Positions 1 through 10,800 of a stretch of 64,000 bases of DNA are shown here, piece by piece. The number at the start of each line of letters is the position of its first letter. Position 1 is the stretch's first letter. The translations under genes were made by a program, and so were the position numbers. The notes under the pieces are model-generated. The model did no database searches. It saw only the letters and a program-made list of their open reading frames with translations, and was not told the DNA's origin. Source of the DNA: Tachypleus tridentatus (taxonomy: Eukaryota; Arthropoda; Merostomata; Xiphosura; Limulidae); NCBI RefSeq assembly GCF_004210375.1, contig NC_134829.1:23204034-23268033 (forward strand), given 5' to 3'.

Positions 1-838
1 ACTTTCCCGTTCTTTTCTACAGGAACTTGGAGTCCCTCAGGGCTGTGTTTGAGTGTCACACTTTTCCGTATAAAAATTAATGTCATCATTGAATAAATCC
101 CTCTCACTGTTGCAAACAGGCTCTATGTCGATGATTTTCACATCTCATATCAGCCGTCGAACATGAGGTATATTGAGCAGCAGCTATAGACTGCCCTCAG
201 TCGTTTACTGAAGTGGACCACAGCAAACGGCTTTAATTTCTCTATCTCTGAAACCATTTGCATGCACTTTTGCCACAACGCGGTATTCACGATGATCCTG
301 AATTCCCGTATCGGTGAAGTTGTGCTGTCTGTTGCCCTTGAGACCAAGTTCTTGGGGCTTATCTTTGACCATAAGCTGAACTTTATACCACATGTTAAGC
401 AGCTGTGGGTCAAATGTACAAGAGCACTGAACATCCTCTGTGTCTTCTCTACCACCATATGGGGAGCGGATCGATGTTCTATGTTAAAGATATATCATGC
501 TCTTATGCAGTTGAAACTTGACTATGGATCACTGGTCTATGGCTCTGCCAGACCCTCGGGCCTTAGATGCTAGATGCTAGACCCCATTCATCATCAAGGA
601 CTTCTGTTCTGGGGCTTTCTGCACCTCTCCAGTTCAGAGCTTATACATAGAGTCTCATGAACCTTCTTTGCATCTCTGCTGTTTGCAACTGTCATTACTA
701 TATGCTTTAAAACTTCATTCCTTATCAAAGCGTCCCACCTGAGGTTGTGTTTTCCTTCCTCAGTGGGCCATACTTTTTCAGAACAGATGATCTTCTGTTG
801 CTTCTGTTGACCTTTGTATCCAGGCACAGTTAGGTGAA

Positions 839-1620
839 TTGGGTCTGTCCTTAGATAACATTGCAGTATTTACTGGTCAGCCCATCTCACTATGGCTTCT
901 TACAGTCCCCATATGTGACCTTTCTTTAAGTCATCTGAGTAAAGCAGATACTCCCAATTGGAAGTACAGTTTTTTATTTACTGAACATCTTTCAAACAAT
1001 CTTTCCATTCCTATTTACATGGATGGTTCAAAATCAGGTGACTGTGTGGGCTCTTCCATGGTTTGTTGCAGTTGGGTGGTCAAGCACAGAATCCCCTCTA
1101 CAGCTTCTGTGTTTACTGCTGAACTGTACACTATTTCTCTTACCTTGGATCACATAGAAGCTGAGAAGTACTAAAACTGCACTATATATACTGACTCGCT
1201 TAGTTCTCTTCAGGCCCTGCAATAGCTTCACATTAGTTCACACCCTGTTATCACCAATATTCAAAACCGACTGGCCCATTTCTCTTTAACATCTACTTCT
1301 GTTCAGTTTTTCTGGATACTGGGCCACGTTGATATTTGCAGGAATGAGCTCACAGACACGGCAGCAAAATCTATCTGCTCTGGTACTATCACCGCTGTGC
1401 CTATTCCATACATGGACTATGGTCCTGTATTTAAGGCTCGTCTCCGTGCCAGCTGGCAGCCAACTTGGAGTGAGCAACACAAAAACAAGCTTTTCCAAAT
1501 AAAACCCTATGTTGGACTTCGGCCATCTTGCTTCCATAAGGATCGGAAGGAGGAAGTTCTAACTAGGCTACGCATTGGTCACAGTTTTTTAACTCATCGT
1601 TTTCTTTTAATCTGGAACTG
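839..1620 (+). pseudogene. Decayed RNase H domain of LINE copy A ORF2
   Basis: The first part reads in one frame (839-1174), and the domain then continues past an in-frame stop. Visible RNase H landmarks are MDGSKSGD near 1018-1041 (first Asp), FTAELYTISL near 1110-1140 (Glu) and IYTDSLSSL near 1185-1210 (second Asp). They are followed by FFWILGHVDICRNELTDTAAKS near 1306-1372, which holds the last Asp. The order D-E-D-D matches LINE and type I RNase H enzymes. The homologous stretch in copy B at 34940-35305 is better preserved. Stops and substitutions show there is no intact enzyme here. Confidence 0.75.
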
Positions 1621-1937
1621 ATGCACTAGTGTGTAGTCTGTGTAACACTCAAATCACAATAAGCCACATTTTACTTTCTTGCCATCATTACGACTCTCAA
1701 CGATGGCACCATTTTAAACATGTTTTGTCCCAAGGTTTGTCCATAACGTTAGACAGTGTTACTGGTGATGGTTACAATGTCCACCTTGGTAAAGTTTTTT
1801 TAAAGGCCAGTAATCTTTTTAATGCCATTTAAGTTTTTTTAATTTCTACGTTAAACTTTTTTTAATGTGGTTCCATTTTAAGAATCACAGTCTCTCTCGT
1901 TCAAGTTGAAATTAGAAAGGGGCAGTAACATTGAATA

Positions 1938-2230
1938 ATTCGACACCAGGACTGGAAAGGCCAACTTCAGGTGACTAACACTGCTGTATGAACTATCTGT
2001 TTGAACTACCTGTTAATCATCCTGGCAAGTTGTTATTAAAATTTTGCTATAGGTCTTTTAAAACTTTTATTACTTTACCTTTTGAAAATGGCCATAATGT
2101 CACATAACTCTGAACCAGAACTGGAAAAGCCAACTTCAGGTGACTGATGGTGGTTTTTGTACGTACCTGTTAGTCTTCCTGGCAGGTTATGATAACTACC
2201 ATTATGCAATAGAAAGTCCTTTATGACTTC
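1938..2230 (+). repeat. Two-unit tandem repeat in the LINE 3' UTR
   Basis: A unit beginning around 'CCAGGACTGGAAAGGCC' (near 1945) recurs about 169 bases later as 'CCAGAACTGGAAAAGCC' (near 2114). Both are followed by related text ending in 'CCTGTTA..C..CCTGGCA.GTT'. The same duplication exists in the 3' UTR of copy B (35880 and 36034, spacing about 154), so it belongs to the element and predates both insertions. Confidence 0.75.
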
Positions 2231-3778
2231 TCTTGCTGTAGTTTTTATCTTAACATTGTAGACTAGATGTTACATTGATTTTGTGCTATTTGTTTTTTTT
2301 TTACTCTGTTTTGTTTTACCTTAATTTCCTTTTATGAATTTTACTCCATTTACTCTAATTTTACCTTTTTTACTGGATGTTTGGTGCAGATAGCTTAGCT
2401 GCTTTGTGCCATAAAACACTAAATAAACCAACCAACCAACAAAGTACGTCTTTGAAAAATACTTGTAAGTTAAGTTTAAATACATTTGAAGAGAGCAGAT
2501 TATATGCTGTTTAAAACAGCACTTAGTGAAAATATAAAACCCTAAGTTAGTTAGGGTTTTATGATAAGACCCCACCTCCTGCAAGAATGAATTTTGAAAT
2601 CTGAAGTGGTGTTTAAAAAACCTTTGAGGCAAACAACAGCCCTGGAAATTTTTATACTTTTTTTAGATATTATTTTCATTTCTGAAAAAATGCTTTTCTG
2701 TTAAATTATTTCTGTTTGAAAGGTATGGAAATCTTTTTAGGCAACAAGACATCATGTAAACTTAGTTAGGTTTAGCAAGTATGGCAGGTGATTGTAAACT
2801 ATTCTAGTGACTCAGTTTCATATTTATTGAATATCTTTATTAAGTTTTATTTTATTCAAACAATATAAATAAGTAAAATAGCTTGTCATTTACTACAAAG
2901 AAACAATATTTCTTGGATAAAAAAATTGATTTTGATAAAAAATTTATCTAGCGTGATAAAGGTAATGGTGAGTGATGCCAATGTGAAATGTTATTTGGAA
3001 GTTGCCGATAAATATTTGTCAATTCTTGCCATATTTTTTATTTATAGCAGGAATTTGTATATTGCTACAGTAGGCAAAATAAAGTATCAATAAGAAATAT
3101 ATTACTGAGTATCAATCAAGTTGAATCTGACTGGATTTATTAAATGAAACTTTTTGGTCAACTGTAAAAGGTACTGAAATTGTAAGATGAAAGGAAGTAA
3201 TTTTAATGTTTTTTTAAATAGTTTTGGGAGAAACTCTTTGTTAATTTCACAGCATAAAAGTGATAAAAATGCTAAATCTAATTATGTTACTGTTTAAAGC
3301 TAAAATTAAGTGTAATAAAGACACACCGTATTGTGCCTTGCAGCCAAAATATCAACCTGCAGGACACACTATGTGTAATTAAAATGAGTGGTAGTTTAGC
3401 CATTTTTCATGTACTGTACTTCAGACTGTGGAAATCCAAACTATCATGTATTTACAGCATATGTGCTCTAATGGACTGTAACTTCGCATACCAAATTTCA
3501 AGGCAATGAATTAAGAAATAATGTAACATCTCCAATTTTGATTGAATTTTTTTCACAGGTGTTTTTTCTTTGCACCAAACATATGGAAATTTTATTTGAT
3601 AGAAAAACATAACTTTTATGAATTATTTTCTAATTTGGTATGCTGGTAGATCTTTACAAACTGATATTAGGAGTCTCATTTGCAGCAAATATAAGCCACA
3701 TGTTTAAAGTTTTTCAACAAACACAGCTAAAATTTACCAAAACTATTTGTGACACCTGTTTGAAAAGTCACTTGAGCT

Positions 3779-3930
3779 ATTAATCTAACATTTTTAGTAC
3801 AGCTTCACCTAAGAGTAAAATTGTACAATTTTTAGTTTTTTTGTCATTCAGATAAAAAAAAATGATTGAGAGCACCAAAACATTTTAGTGAAAGCACTTA
3901 ACAGGTAGATAAGTATTGGTTAGGTCAACC
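3779..3930 (+). repeat. Dispersed direct repeat, unit 1
   Basis: A block containing 'CTAACATTTTTAGTACAGCT' followed by 'TCACCTAAGAG' and 'TTTTTAGTTTTTTTGTCATT' recurs at 4613-4745 in the same orientation with moderate divergence. The similarity runs for about 130 bases. No coding potential is seen; it is probably a fragment of an unclassified repeat family. Confidence 0.65.
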
Positions 3931-4612
3931 AAAGTAGATCAGCAGTTTGTGGCTCAAGTTTTCAAAAGAATCATACAAGTGACTGATTGTTATTGGTTAT
4001 TCTTTGCCAACTTTTAATCTTAACTTTGCTCAATTTTATGAAGATATCCTACTTAAAGAGTGATCAGCATCACGTGATATTAGTTGGAGCAATTAGCACA
4101 AATAATTATGCTTCATACAGCTGAACCAATTGTGCATGGGGTGATGACAAGAAACTGTTAATCTAAATTCCATGGCATTTGAATAAAGGAAACTGTTAAC
4201 ATAGTTTTAGAGATGAAAACTACTACCATATATTTGAAAGAACCTGGTTGGTTGTGTAAAGGTCTGCTCCAAATAATAGGGTTGCAGTCCTGTAACTGAT
4301 GTTTAGTATTAGGTGTCACATTCTTATTTGGTGGTTTTTATTGGTGTGTATCAACAAAAAGTCACGAAATTTGAACAAAATCACAAAGTGTGAAAAACAA
4401 ACTACTAATAAAGGATTCATCATCCAACTTAAAGGAATGAAATGAAAATCAGCAGACAAACTGGTGACTACACTTTTACTATTGATAAGAATTTTGTAAC
4501 ATGGACATTCATTAGTTAGCTGGGCCATGTGTATTTTATTTTATCCATCATCATATCACTAGTTGAACAAAAAATGTGACCTAGCTAACCTATGCAAAAA
4601 GTTGAGAGTTAC

Positions 4613-4745
4613 TCATCTAACATTTTTAGTACAGCTTCACCTAAAAGTAAAAATGGACTGTTTTTAGTTTTTGTTATTCAGATTAAAGAAGGCTGATTTA
4701 GAGCAGCAAACTAAAGTGTAGGTGTTTTTGGTTAGATTTAGTGAG
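4613..4745 (+). repeat. Dispersed direct repeat, unit 2
   Basis: This is the second copy of the block described at 3779-3930, in direct orientation about 830 bases away. The core 'CTAACATTTTTAGTACAGCT' is identical, and the following sequence has substitutions and small gaps. Confidence 0.65.
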
Positions 4746-4906
4746 TTTGTGCTGAGTTTCATGAACTTTGCTTAAATATTTCCTCTGTAAGAAAAAGAAG
4801 AAAAAATCAGCAAGTGTCATGACCCTATTCACCACACATTCCCAATCTGAAATGTGTTAAAAATCTGACTTTGAAACTTTTGAGAATAAAATGATGTGTA
4901 AATTTT

Positions 4907-5173
4907 TTAACCCTTTTGACACTGAATAACAACTTGTAATGTTTGGCATGGCACTGAATATATATGTTTGATACTTCAACTAATTACGGTATCAGTACTA
5001 AAAGCATGATATGTCAGCAATAACTCAACAAAAGTCCCTGAAATATTCAGTGATTGTACCCAATACTATATATGTTAAATTTAATACATAAGTGTAACAG
5101 GAATAAAGGAAGGTCGCCTGTTGTGCTGAGCCTTCAAGCTGACTGAGGTCGCCAACCGTTCGGAAAGGGTTAA
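4907..5173. mobile_element. Short TTAA-bounded element with CCCTTT termini (MITE candidate)
   Basis: The left end reads TTAACCCTTTTG and the right end reads AAAGGGTTAA, giving a perfect inverted terminus of about 10 bases that begins with TTAA. TTAA target duplication followed by CCC is the hallmark of piggyBac-type transposons. The 267-base interior has no coding capacity. The same terminal motif starts the 51173-52796 element, but the interiors do not look alike. Class assignment is inference. Confidence 0.5.
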
Positions 5174-5290
5174 ACATCTAGTAATACTACTAATGTACCT
5201 GTGCTTTTTCAGTAATTCCATTTTCTAATATATGTTTGTAAAATCATAGACTGGTTAATTTTTACTCTGTGAATCTTGATTTTTAAATAG

Positions 5291-5375
5291 TGTTTTTGCT
5301 GGATACCCCATTCCATATCCCAAAAGAGAATTTTTAACAGATGACGAACAAGAAGACAAGTCAGATAATAGTAAA
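5291..5375 (+). CDS. Cdk8: Cdk8 exon encoding post-kinase VFAG..PYPKREF segment
   Basis: The acceptor AG is at 5289-5290 and the donor GTAAGT begins at 5376. The first base completes a split codon from the preceding exon (phase 2 entry, consistent with the Asp before VFAG in CDK8 proteins). Then 28 codons read to [14 protein letters not shown] and the exon ends in phase 0. The upstream exon with the end of the kinase domain is not found in 2441-5290. Confidence 0.88.
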
Positions 5376-7487
5376 GTAAGTACAAATGCTGCTTAAGATT
5401 CCAGTTCAATTTCTAACAACTGGTGTGCAACTGAAATATTTTGAATATGTATTGATACAGTAAAAAGATAGCAAGTTATTGTTTGGTACATGTGCTTGGA
5501 CGAGCTTCATAAGAACTTATATTACACTGTAGTTGAAAATTTTAGAAAATAATTGTATACAGTTCCATGGCCTGATGGTGTCTGCTACCAGCTAAAACTT
5601 TTGAGTAGTAAGGGCACCAGAAGCTGGTAAGAAAACATTTACAAAGTAAAGCGTAACAGTTTCTCAGTCTTCTACATGTGTGAAACAGGATGTAACTTGA
5701 AGATTAGGTTAAGTAACCTGAGTTAAGATTTTTAACCTCATTTGTGATACATGCTAAAGTTTTAATTATTGTTTTAGAGGTTTCCTTTGAAATAAACGAA
5801 TAAAACTTACAAAATATTAATCTTTAAGTTATAATGTACTTGATAATAATAATAATTTTGTAGTAAAAATTTTTAATTCAATTTTAAAGGTAACTTTGTA
5901 ATATATGCTGAACAGAATGTCAGTGCTGAGACATGAACCTGCACTAAGAAAAGAAAAACCAGAGAAGCCTTATTAACAAAATTAAACAATCCCATAATTT
6001 GAAAAAAAAATACCCAGGCACATTTCTATATGAATTTGATCATTATTTTTCCAGAATTTTGTAACCGTATGCATATATTTTGCATAACATATTCCACATT
6101 TCCATATTTATTTACTGCTTTTTATTTTTGGTTCAACTATAAATAAAATCATCTGTCACTTTCTGTGGATTAATGTACATATGCACAAGTTATCACTATT
6201 AATTCTAAACTTTAAATGCATTATTTGATTGTTTAATGTTGGTTTAAACACTAAAACTTTTTTTTACCTTTTAAAACTTGAGTACTTTATAATGATTACA
6301 TCAATTGTTCCTTATATTCATTTGAAATACATTTGTTTTTATTACAAGTTACAGCTTTTGTGAAATGATATTCTGAGATGTAAACTAACTCTTCTTAGAA
6401 GTTTTGTTTTTAATAAGGGTTTTTAAGATTTACTTTTCAAAAATATTGTTTGAAAGTATTTATTTTAGTTACAAATTTTGTATTTAATCCTTTTTTCAAT
6501 GTATATATCTTAATGCTTGGAAGAAAAAATAGACCTTTTGTGTCCAAGGAACAAAATTAGTTGCGACTTTAGTCATCATTAATCAATATCAACTTATTAA
6601 TGTTAATATTTATTTCTTTAAATGATTATTCAGTTGTTATCACAAATAAATTTCAACTTTTGTTTGCATAATACAGTTCAATAGCTGTTCAGGCTAGTTT
6701 TGACAATTTTACCTTGAACTTTTCCTGTGTGAATTTTGTTTACATTAAACAACAACTTCTTAAACATTGATTTAATAACAATAACATAATTTGAATGTTC
6801 AAACTGTACTCAAGTCTAATAGGTTTCTTTGTTATTTTAGAATAAGGTTTATTTTCAATATGTTTAAGTAAGTTTTATAACCTAAAATAATTATTTCAGT
6901 TTTAGGATATTTTAAGAGCATTTAGATTTGTGAAGATATAAAGTATAATAATTTAATATTTCTCTCAGACAACAGCAGTGAACAACCAGGGTAATCAAGA
7001 TAACAACAACCATGGACCAAGTGCCAAACGTGTACGGATGGCTCCACCCCCAGCAACTACATCTACAACATCTACCAATCAGGTTCAAGCATATTTCCTT
7101 TTGAAACACTAATTTATTTACTCTTATTAATTGGATATTAAAAGTAATTATTTGTGTTTGTTGTAAGGAATAAAATATAAGCCTTAAGTTTGTAAATAAA
7201 ATTTTAAAGATTTACTTTAAAATTTATTCAAACTAACATAGTGCAAATATTTTATCCAATTATATTTTGCTAGTAATATTTATAAATGTGCTCTTTAGTG
7301 TTACTTGATATTAAAAAACATAAAATATAATTTTGTTTTTTGGTCAGTTTTAATATTAATACATTTCTATTTCCAGTCGCATGGTTTGGGGGGAGGCGTA
7401 CAACAAAGTCAACCTACTATGCCTTTCACATCGGCAGCCAACAACCCACAGACTGCGGGAGCGGCAGGTTTTCCACAGCATTTCTAG
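5291..7487 (+). CDS. Cdk8: Cyclin-dependent kinase 8 (Mediator kinase module), C-terminal three exons
   Basis: Three exons (5291-5375, 6969-7082, 7377-7487) join in phase and give about 102 residues ending at TAG (7485-7487). The first exon gives [19 protein letters not shown], which matches the segment directly after the kinase domain of CDK8/CDK19 (family knowledge). The second gives an Asn-rich stretch and [10 protein letters not shown], matching the basic KKVR motif of the CDK8 tail. The last is Gln/Gly/Ser-rich and ends FPQHF. CDK8 with cyclin C, MED12 and MED13 forms the Mediator kinase module that phosphorylates transcription factors and RNA polymerase II-associated proteins in the nucleus. 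The kinase domain itself is not in the window. The paralogue CDK19 is vertebrate-specific, so Cdk8 is the simplest name. Confidence 0.88.
6969..7082 (+). CDS. Cdk8: Cdk8 penultimate exon, Asn-rich and KRVRM motif
   Basis: The exon has 38 codons, phase 0 at both ends, with acceptor TCTCTCAG at 6961-6968 and donor GTTCAAG at 7083. It encodes a low-complexity NQGNQDNNN run followed by [20 protein letters not shown]. The basic KRVRM patch aligns with the basic patch of vertebrate CDK8 tails. The rest is disordered and poorly conserved. Confidence 0.85.
7377..7487 (+). CDS. Cdk8: Cdk8 last coding exon and stop
   Basis: The acceptor is TTTCCAG (ending 7376). Thirty-six codons, [17 protein letters not shown].. 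to FPQHF, end at TAG (7485-7487). The composition (Gly, Gln, Ser, Ala, Pro) matches the disordered tails of CDK8 orthologues. The open frame also extends upstream across the intron to 7305, but the acceptor and phase favour 7377. Confidence 0.82.
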   Translation, partial: SHGLGGGVQQSQPTMPFTSAANNPQTAGAAGFPQHF

Positions 7488-7810
7488 TCCTCATCATCTG
7501 TGATAAATAATTTTCTTCCAATGCTCGGGTTTATTGTCAACATGAGAGTTTAAAGGTCGTATTAAGAAACATTCCTGTCTGTATGAAGGTGTTTTCTAAG
7601 TGTGCTAGGTATCTCCTAAATATCTAGTAATCAGTGAAAAAAAGGCAGTGTAAGAGAATAAAAAGCAGAATGTTGTGAAGCGAGACGTTGAAAATTAAGA
7701 TCTGTTTTATATTATGAACTAAGAATTTGTAAAGATGTGTTGTGTTTTTTAATTGTTATTTTAATGTGAAAATTCTACAGTGTAAATAAAACAACAGAAA
7801 GCTGCTTGAA
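7488..7810 (+). other. Cdk8: Cdk8 3' UTR (candidate)
   Basis: This non-coding sequence directly follows the Cdk8 stop. The first canonical AATAAA is at 7785-7790, so a transcript end near 7800-7815 is plausible. Further AATAAA motifs occur downstream (for example 8107-8112), so longer 3' UTRs cannot be excluded. Confidence 0.55.
7785..7790 (+). promoter_or_regulatory. Polyadenylation signal AATAAA
   Basis: A canonical hexamer lies about 300 bases after the Cdk8 stop codon. In an AT-rich genome this motif is common by chance; position is the main support. Confidence 0.45.
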
Positions 7811-10800
7811 TGGGTTATCGTGCTTCATAAAATGAACACATTTTTTATATCTTCATTTATGTTGATAATCAAACCTAATTAATATTTTGTTAGTATATTT
7901 CAAAAGAAACAAATAATGTCATTTTTGAAATGAGAAAAAATTTAAGGTTGGTTAACAAAAATTTTAATTAAATTTTAAAAAATCACCTTTTACATGCATT
8001 ATGATTATGAAGGCTTTGTTAAAGACATATAAGTATTTGTCATTGTGATTCTATGAATCTTTTTGAAATTTCCATGTATAACCACTGAGCTATGGAAAAA
8101 GACAGAAATAAAAAGTATTAAAATATGTCAACCAAACCAGGTTTGTTGAGTTACTTGAAATGTAATTTTATGGGTATAAAAATACGTATTGTATCATTAT
8201 GTGTAAAAGATATGCAAAAATTGCATGTTCTACCATCTTTTACTTTTTTATTTCATACATGTCCAAATAATGTGTTTTTACAAATATGTAAGAATATTTA
8301 ATTCACCAGAAAGTGTTGGAAATTGTTAAAAATTGTGGAAACCTTATTAAGATGATTGTTTCAAAGAGTGCTACAATAGAGAAGTTTGAATAGTTTAGTA
8401 GTTAGATGAGCTAAAATAATGCTGAGAGTTATTTGCACATTGTAAAAATTGTTGCCTTTGAAATAATTTTCTTTGTCATTGATTATTAGGTCTTATGGCT
8501 ATGGTAATGTATTATTTTTTGATAATATAACAAGCATATACAGAGGATGACACGGTTAGTCATATCTTAGACTTTTCCTCTGCACATTGATTTGTACCTT
8601 AAACACTTCATTTAAGCAAATCAAAAACACAAGTCCTTGGATTTAATTTGTATTTTTGGGTTGGAAGGTTTTTGTTTGTAATCAGGTTGTTTTTTAGCAT
8701 GAATTCAAAGCCCTTTTTTATTCTGATTACTTTGGCAAACAATTTGTTGTTCTTTCATGGGGAACATTTATTGCCCCTTCAAAACATTTTTATTGGATTT
8801 GGATTTAGCAGTCTAATTGTATGAATATTTGTCCTTGGAAGGCACTGTGACATATCTTCCAACCACAAGTCTACAAGTAGTGGCATTACACTATCAAGTA
8901 TATGGGAATTCACAGTGAACAAACTGCATAGATGCTATTCGCGTTACTCGCTTTGCTTTGGTTGGCACCTATAGCAATACGTTTCAGCATACTGATAGCA
9001 CTGATTTACCCTTAGGCTGACAAGGCTAGATAACAGGAGATTTGTCAAAGTATTTACTGTGAAATAATTCTTTATTTTTTGATTGAATGGGTTTTCGAGA
9101 AGTAAAGGGAAACTGAAAACAAATATACAATAACAATTTTTATTCAACCAAACAGTGCTAAACTGTGCTTAAATGGCAATTTAAGCAATTATACAATTTT
9201 CTTTACTGGAGAGTTAGGTTTTAAGTCATAAACAAGTCTAACTTTGTTGAGATCCAATTTTATACTGAATAAATCTCATGTTGCATAGTTAACTCCAACT
9301 TCAGACTTGCATAGAGTGACTATTACTACCTAAATGACTGGTCATTAGCAGTGAAACATAAGAAAGGTCATTACTCCCAGAGATCACCTGACTGCCAGTA
9401 GAAAAGATGACTGGTAACTTTATATACTAAAATAACAATGTAACTCTTTATCATAGAAATTAAAAAAAGATGCAACTCTAGGTAGAGATGACACAGCACA
9501 ATAGGTTGTAAGAGCAAAAGAAGCTTAATGACCTTGATCAACATGTTATGTGGAAACTACAAATACTAGTACACAAATTATGAAAAATTCCTGTGTTAAT
9601 ATAAGGAGGTAGAAAATGTGGTATATGTATATACCATAAGAAGTCATTCTTATAAAGTGTGTTTAACCACCCATATTTCTGAAGTAAATGTTTAAATTTT
9701 TTTTTTTCCATTTACCAAGTGTATAAAGTAAATTTATTTATTGTAGACTTTTATTGTAGTACAAATAACGGTATGGAAGTTTCACTAGCAGTGTTTTTTT
9801 GTATATTTTTAATTTTATCACACTGTGTACAACAGAGATTTTCTGAAAAATTGATCTATTTTATTATAGTTGAAAAGTTTTCAGGGTTAAAGATGCAAAG
9901 GATAATTTTTATGAGCCAATTGGAAAGCTAGTACTAATAACTCAAACACTATGGCAAATAAAACTAAGATTAAATACTTAATTTTATGTGTGTTTTGTTT
10001 CAGTGTATGACATACATATAGAGTAATCAAGAAACACTTCTAAAATCTAAATCCATCATGTTAACCACATGCTACGTCAGATGGCTTTCAAGTACTTAGG
10101 CTGTATATGTTTCAAGGTTTCCATTGTTATTTAATGTCCATCTCAAAGACATTGATTATGAATCCAGTCATATATCTGAACTCCTTTTGTTTTGTATAAA
10201 ACTATTAAGTGTATTTCAGATGCCTTGTTCTTAATGTTGAGTTTGTTAACATTATGAAACGATCTGAACATAGTGTCAATAAATTTTATTTCTTAAATGT
10301 GGTGTTCTATGACTTTTTAAAGACGATATGAAACACAGTGAACTGTAATAAAAATGGTTTCAAATAAACTCCTTTTTTTTCTTTCTTAGTGACATTTGAT
10401 ATAAAATTTTCATCCAAAAGCAGCATTATTCACATCAGTGTTCTTCCTGTGACTATTTTATGATGGCTTATTAGCCATACAACAGTACTGTAAGGTGAAA
10501 TGGAGACAAGTTTATCTCAAGTTAAATGTTATGACTGTTACCTGTAAATGTAATTGATACAGGAACTGCAATGAAATGGTTTTGTTTAATAGTCCATTTC
10601 TCACCAGTAATAACCTAAAATGCTTTTGGTGTTTGGATAGTGTGACATGTTGCCTCTATCACTTATTCAGTGGATTAACTGTTCATTTATTTGTGAATTT
10701 CTTTTCTTAAGTGAAGGCCTAATCTAGCTTTTTATTTGCTACTTTTACTGCAACAAATTATTTTTATTAAAGATCTATAAATCAAAACCAAACACACTGC

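Larger units (their letters stand above)
1..2440 (+). mobile_element. RNase H-bearing non-LTR retrotransposon, copy A (decayed, 5' end off window)
   Basis: The sequence enters at the left edge inside the reverse-transcriptase region: its first bases match about 63,340 onward in copy D. It continues through the RT thumb, an RNase H domain, a 3' UTR and a terminal short repeat of the AACC type ending at 2440. The same order and the same 3' end recur in copy B (32672-36361). Reading frames are broken by many stops and frameshifts, so the copy is dead. EN, RT and RNase H in one ORF2 fits the I/Jockey group of LINEs; the exact clade is not resolved. It lies on the same strand as Cdk8 and, because the Cdk8 kinase exons must lie further left, it probably sits in a Cdk8 intron. 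Confidence 0.85.
2441..5290. other. AT-rich non-coding stretch, probably intron of Cdk8
   Basis: I see no coding exon here. It lies between LINE copy A and the first recognisable Cdk8 exon; since the protein before residue VFAG must be encoded further left, this is inferred to be intron. It holds a dispersed repeat pair (3779-3930 and 4613-4745) and a small TTAA-bounded element (4907-5173), described separately. Confidence 0.6.
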
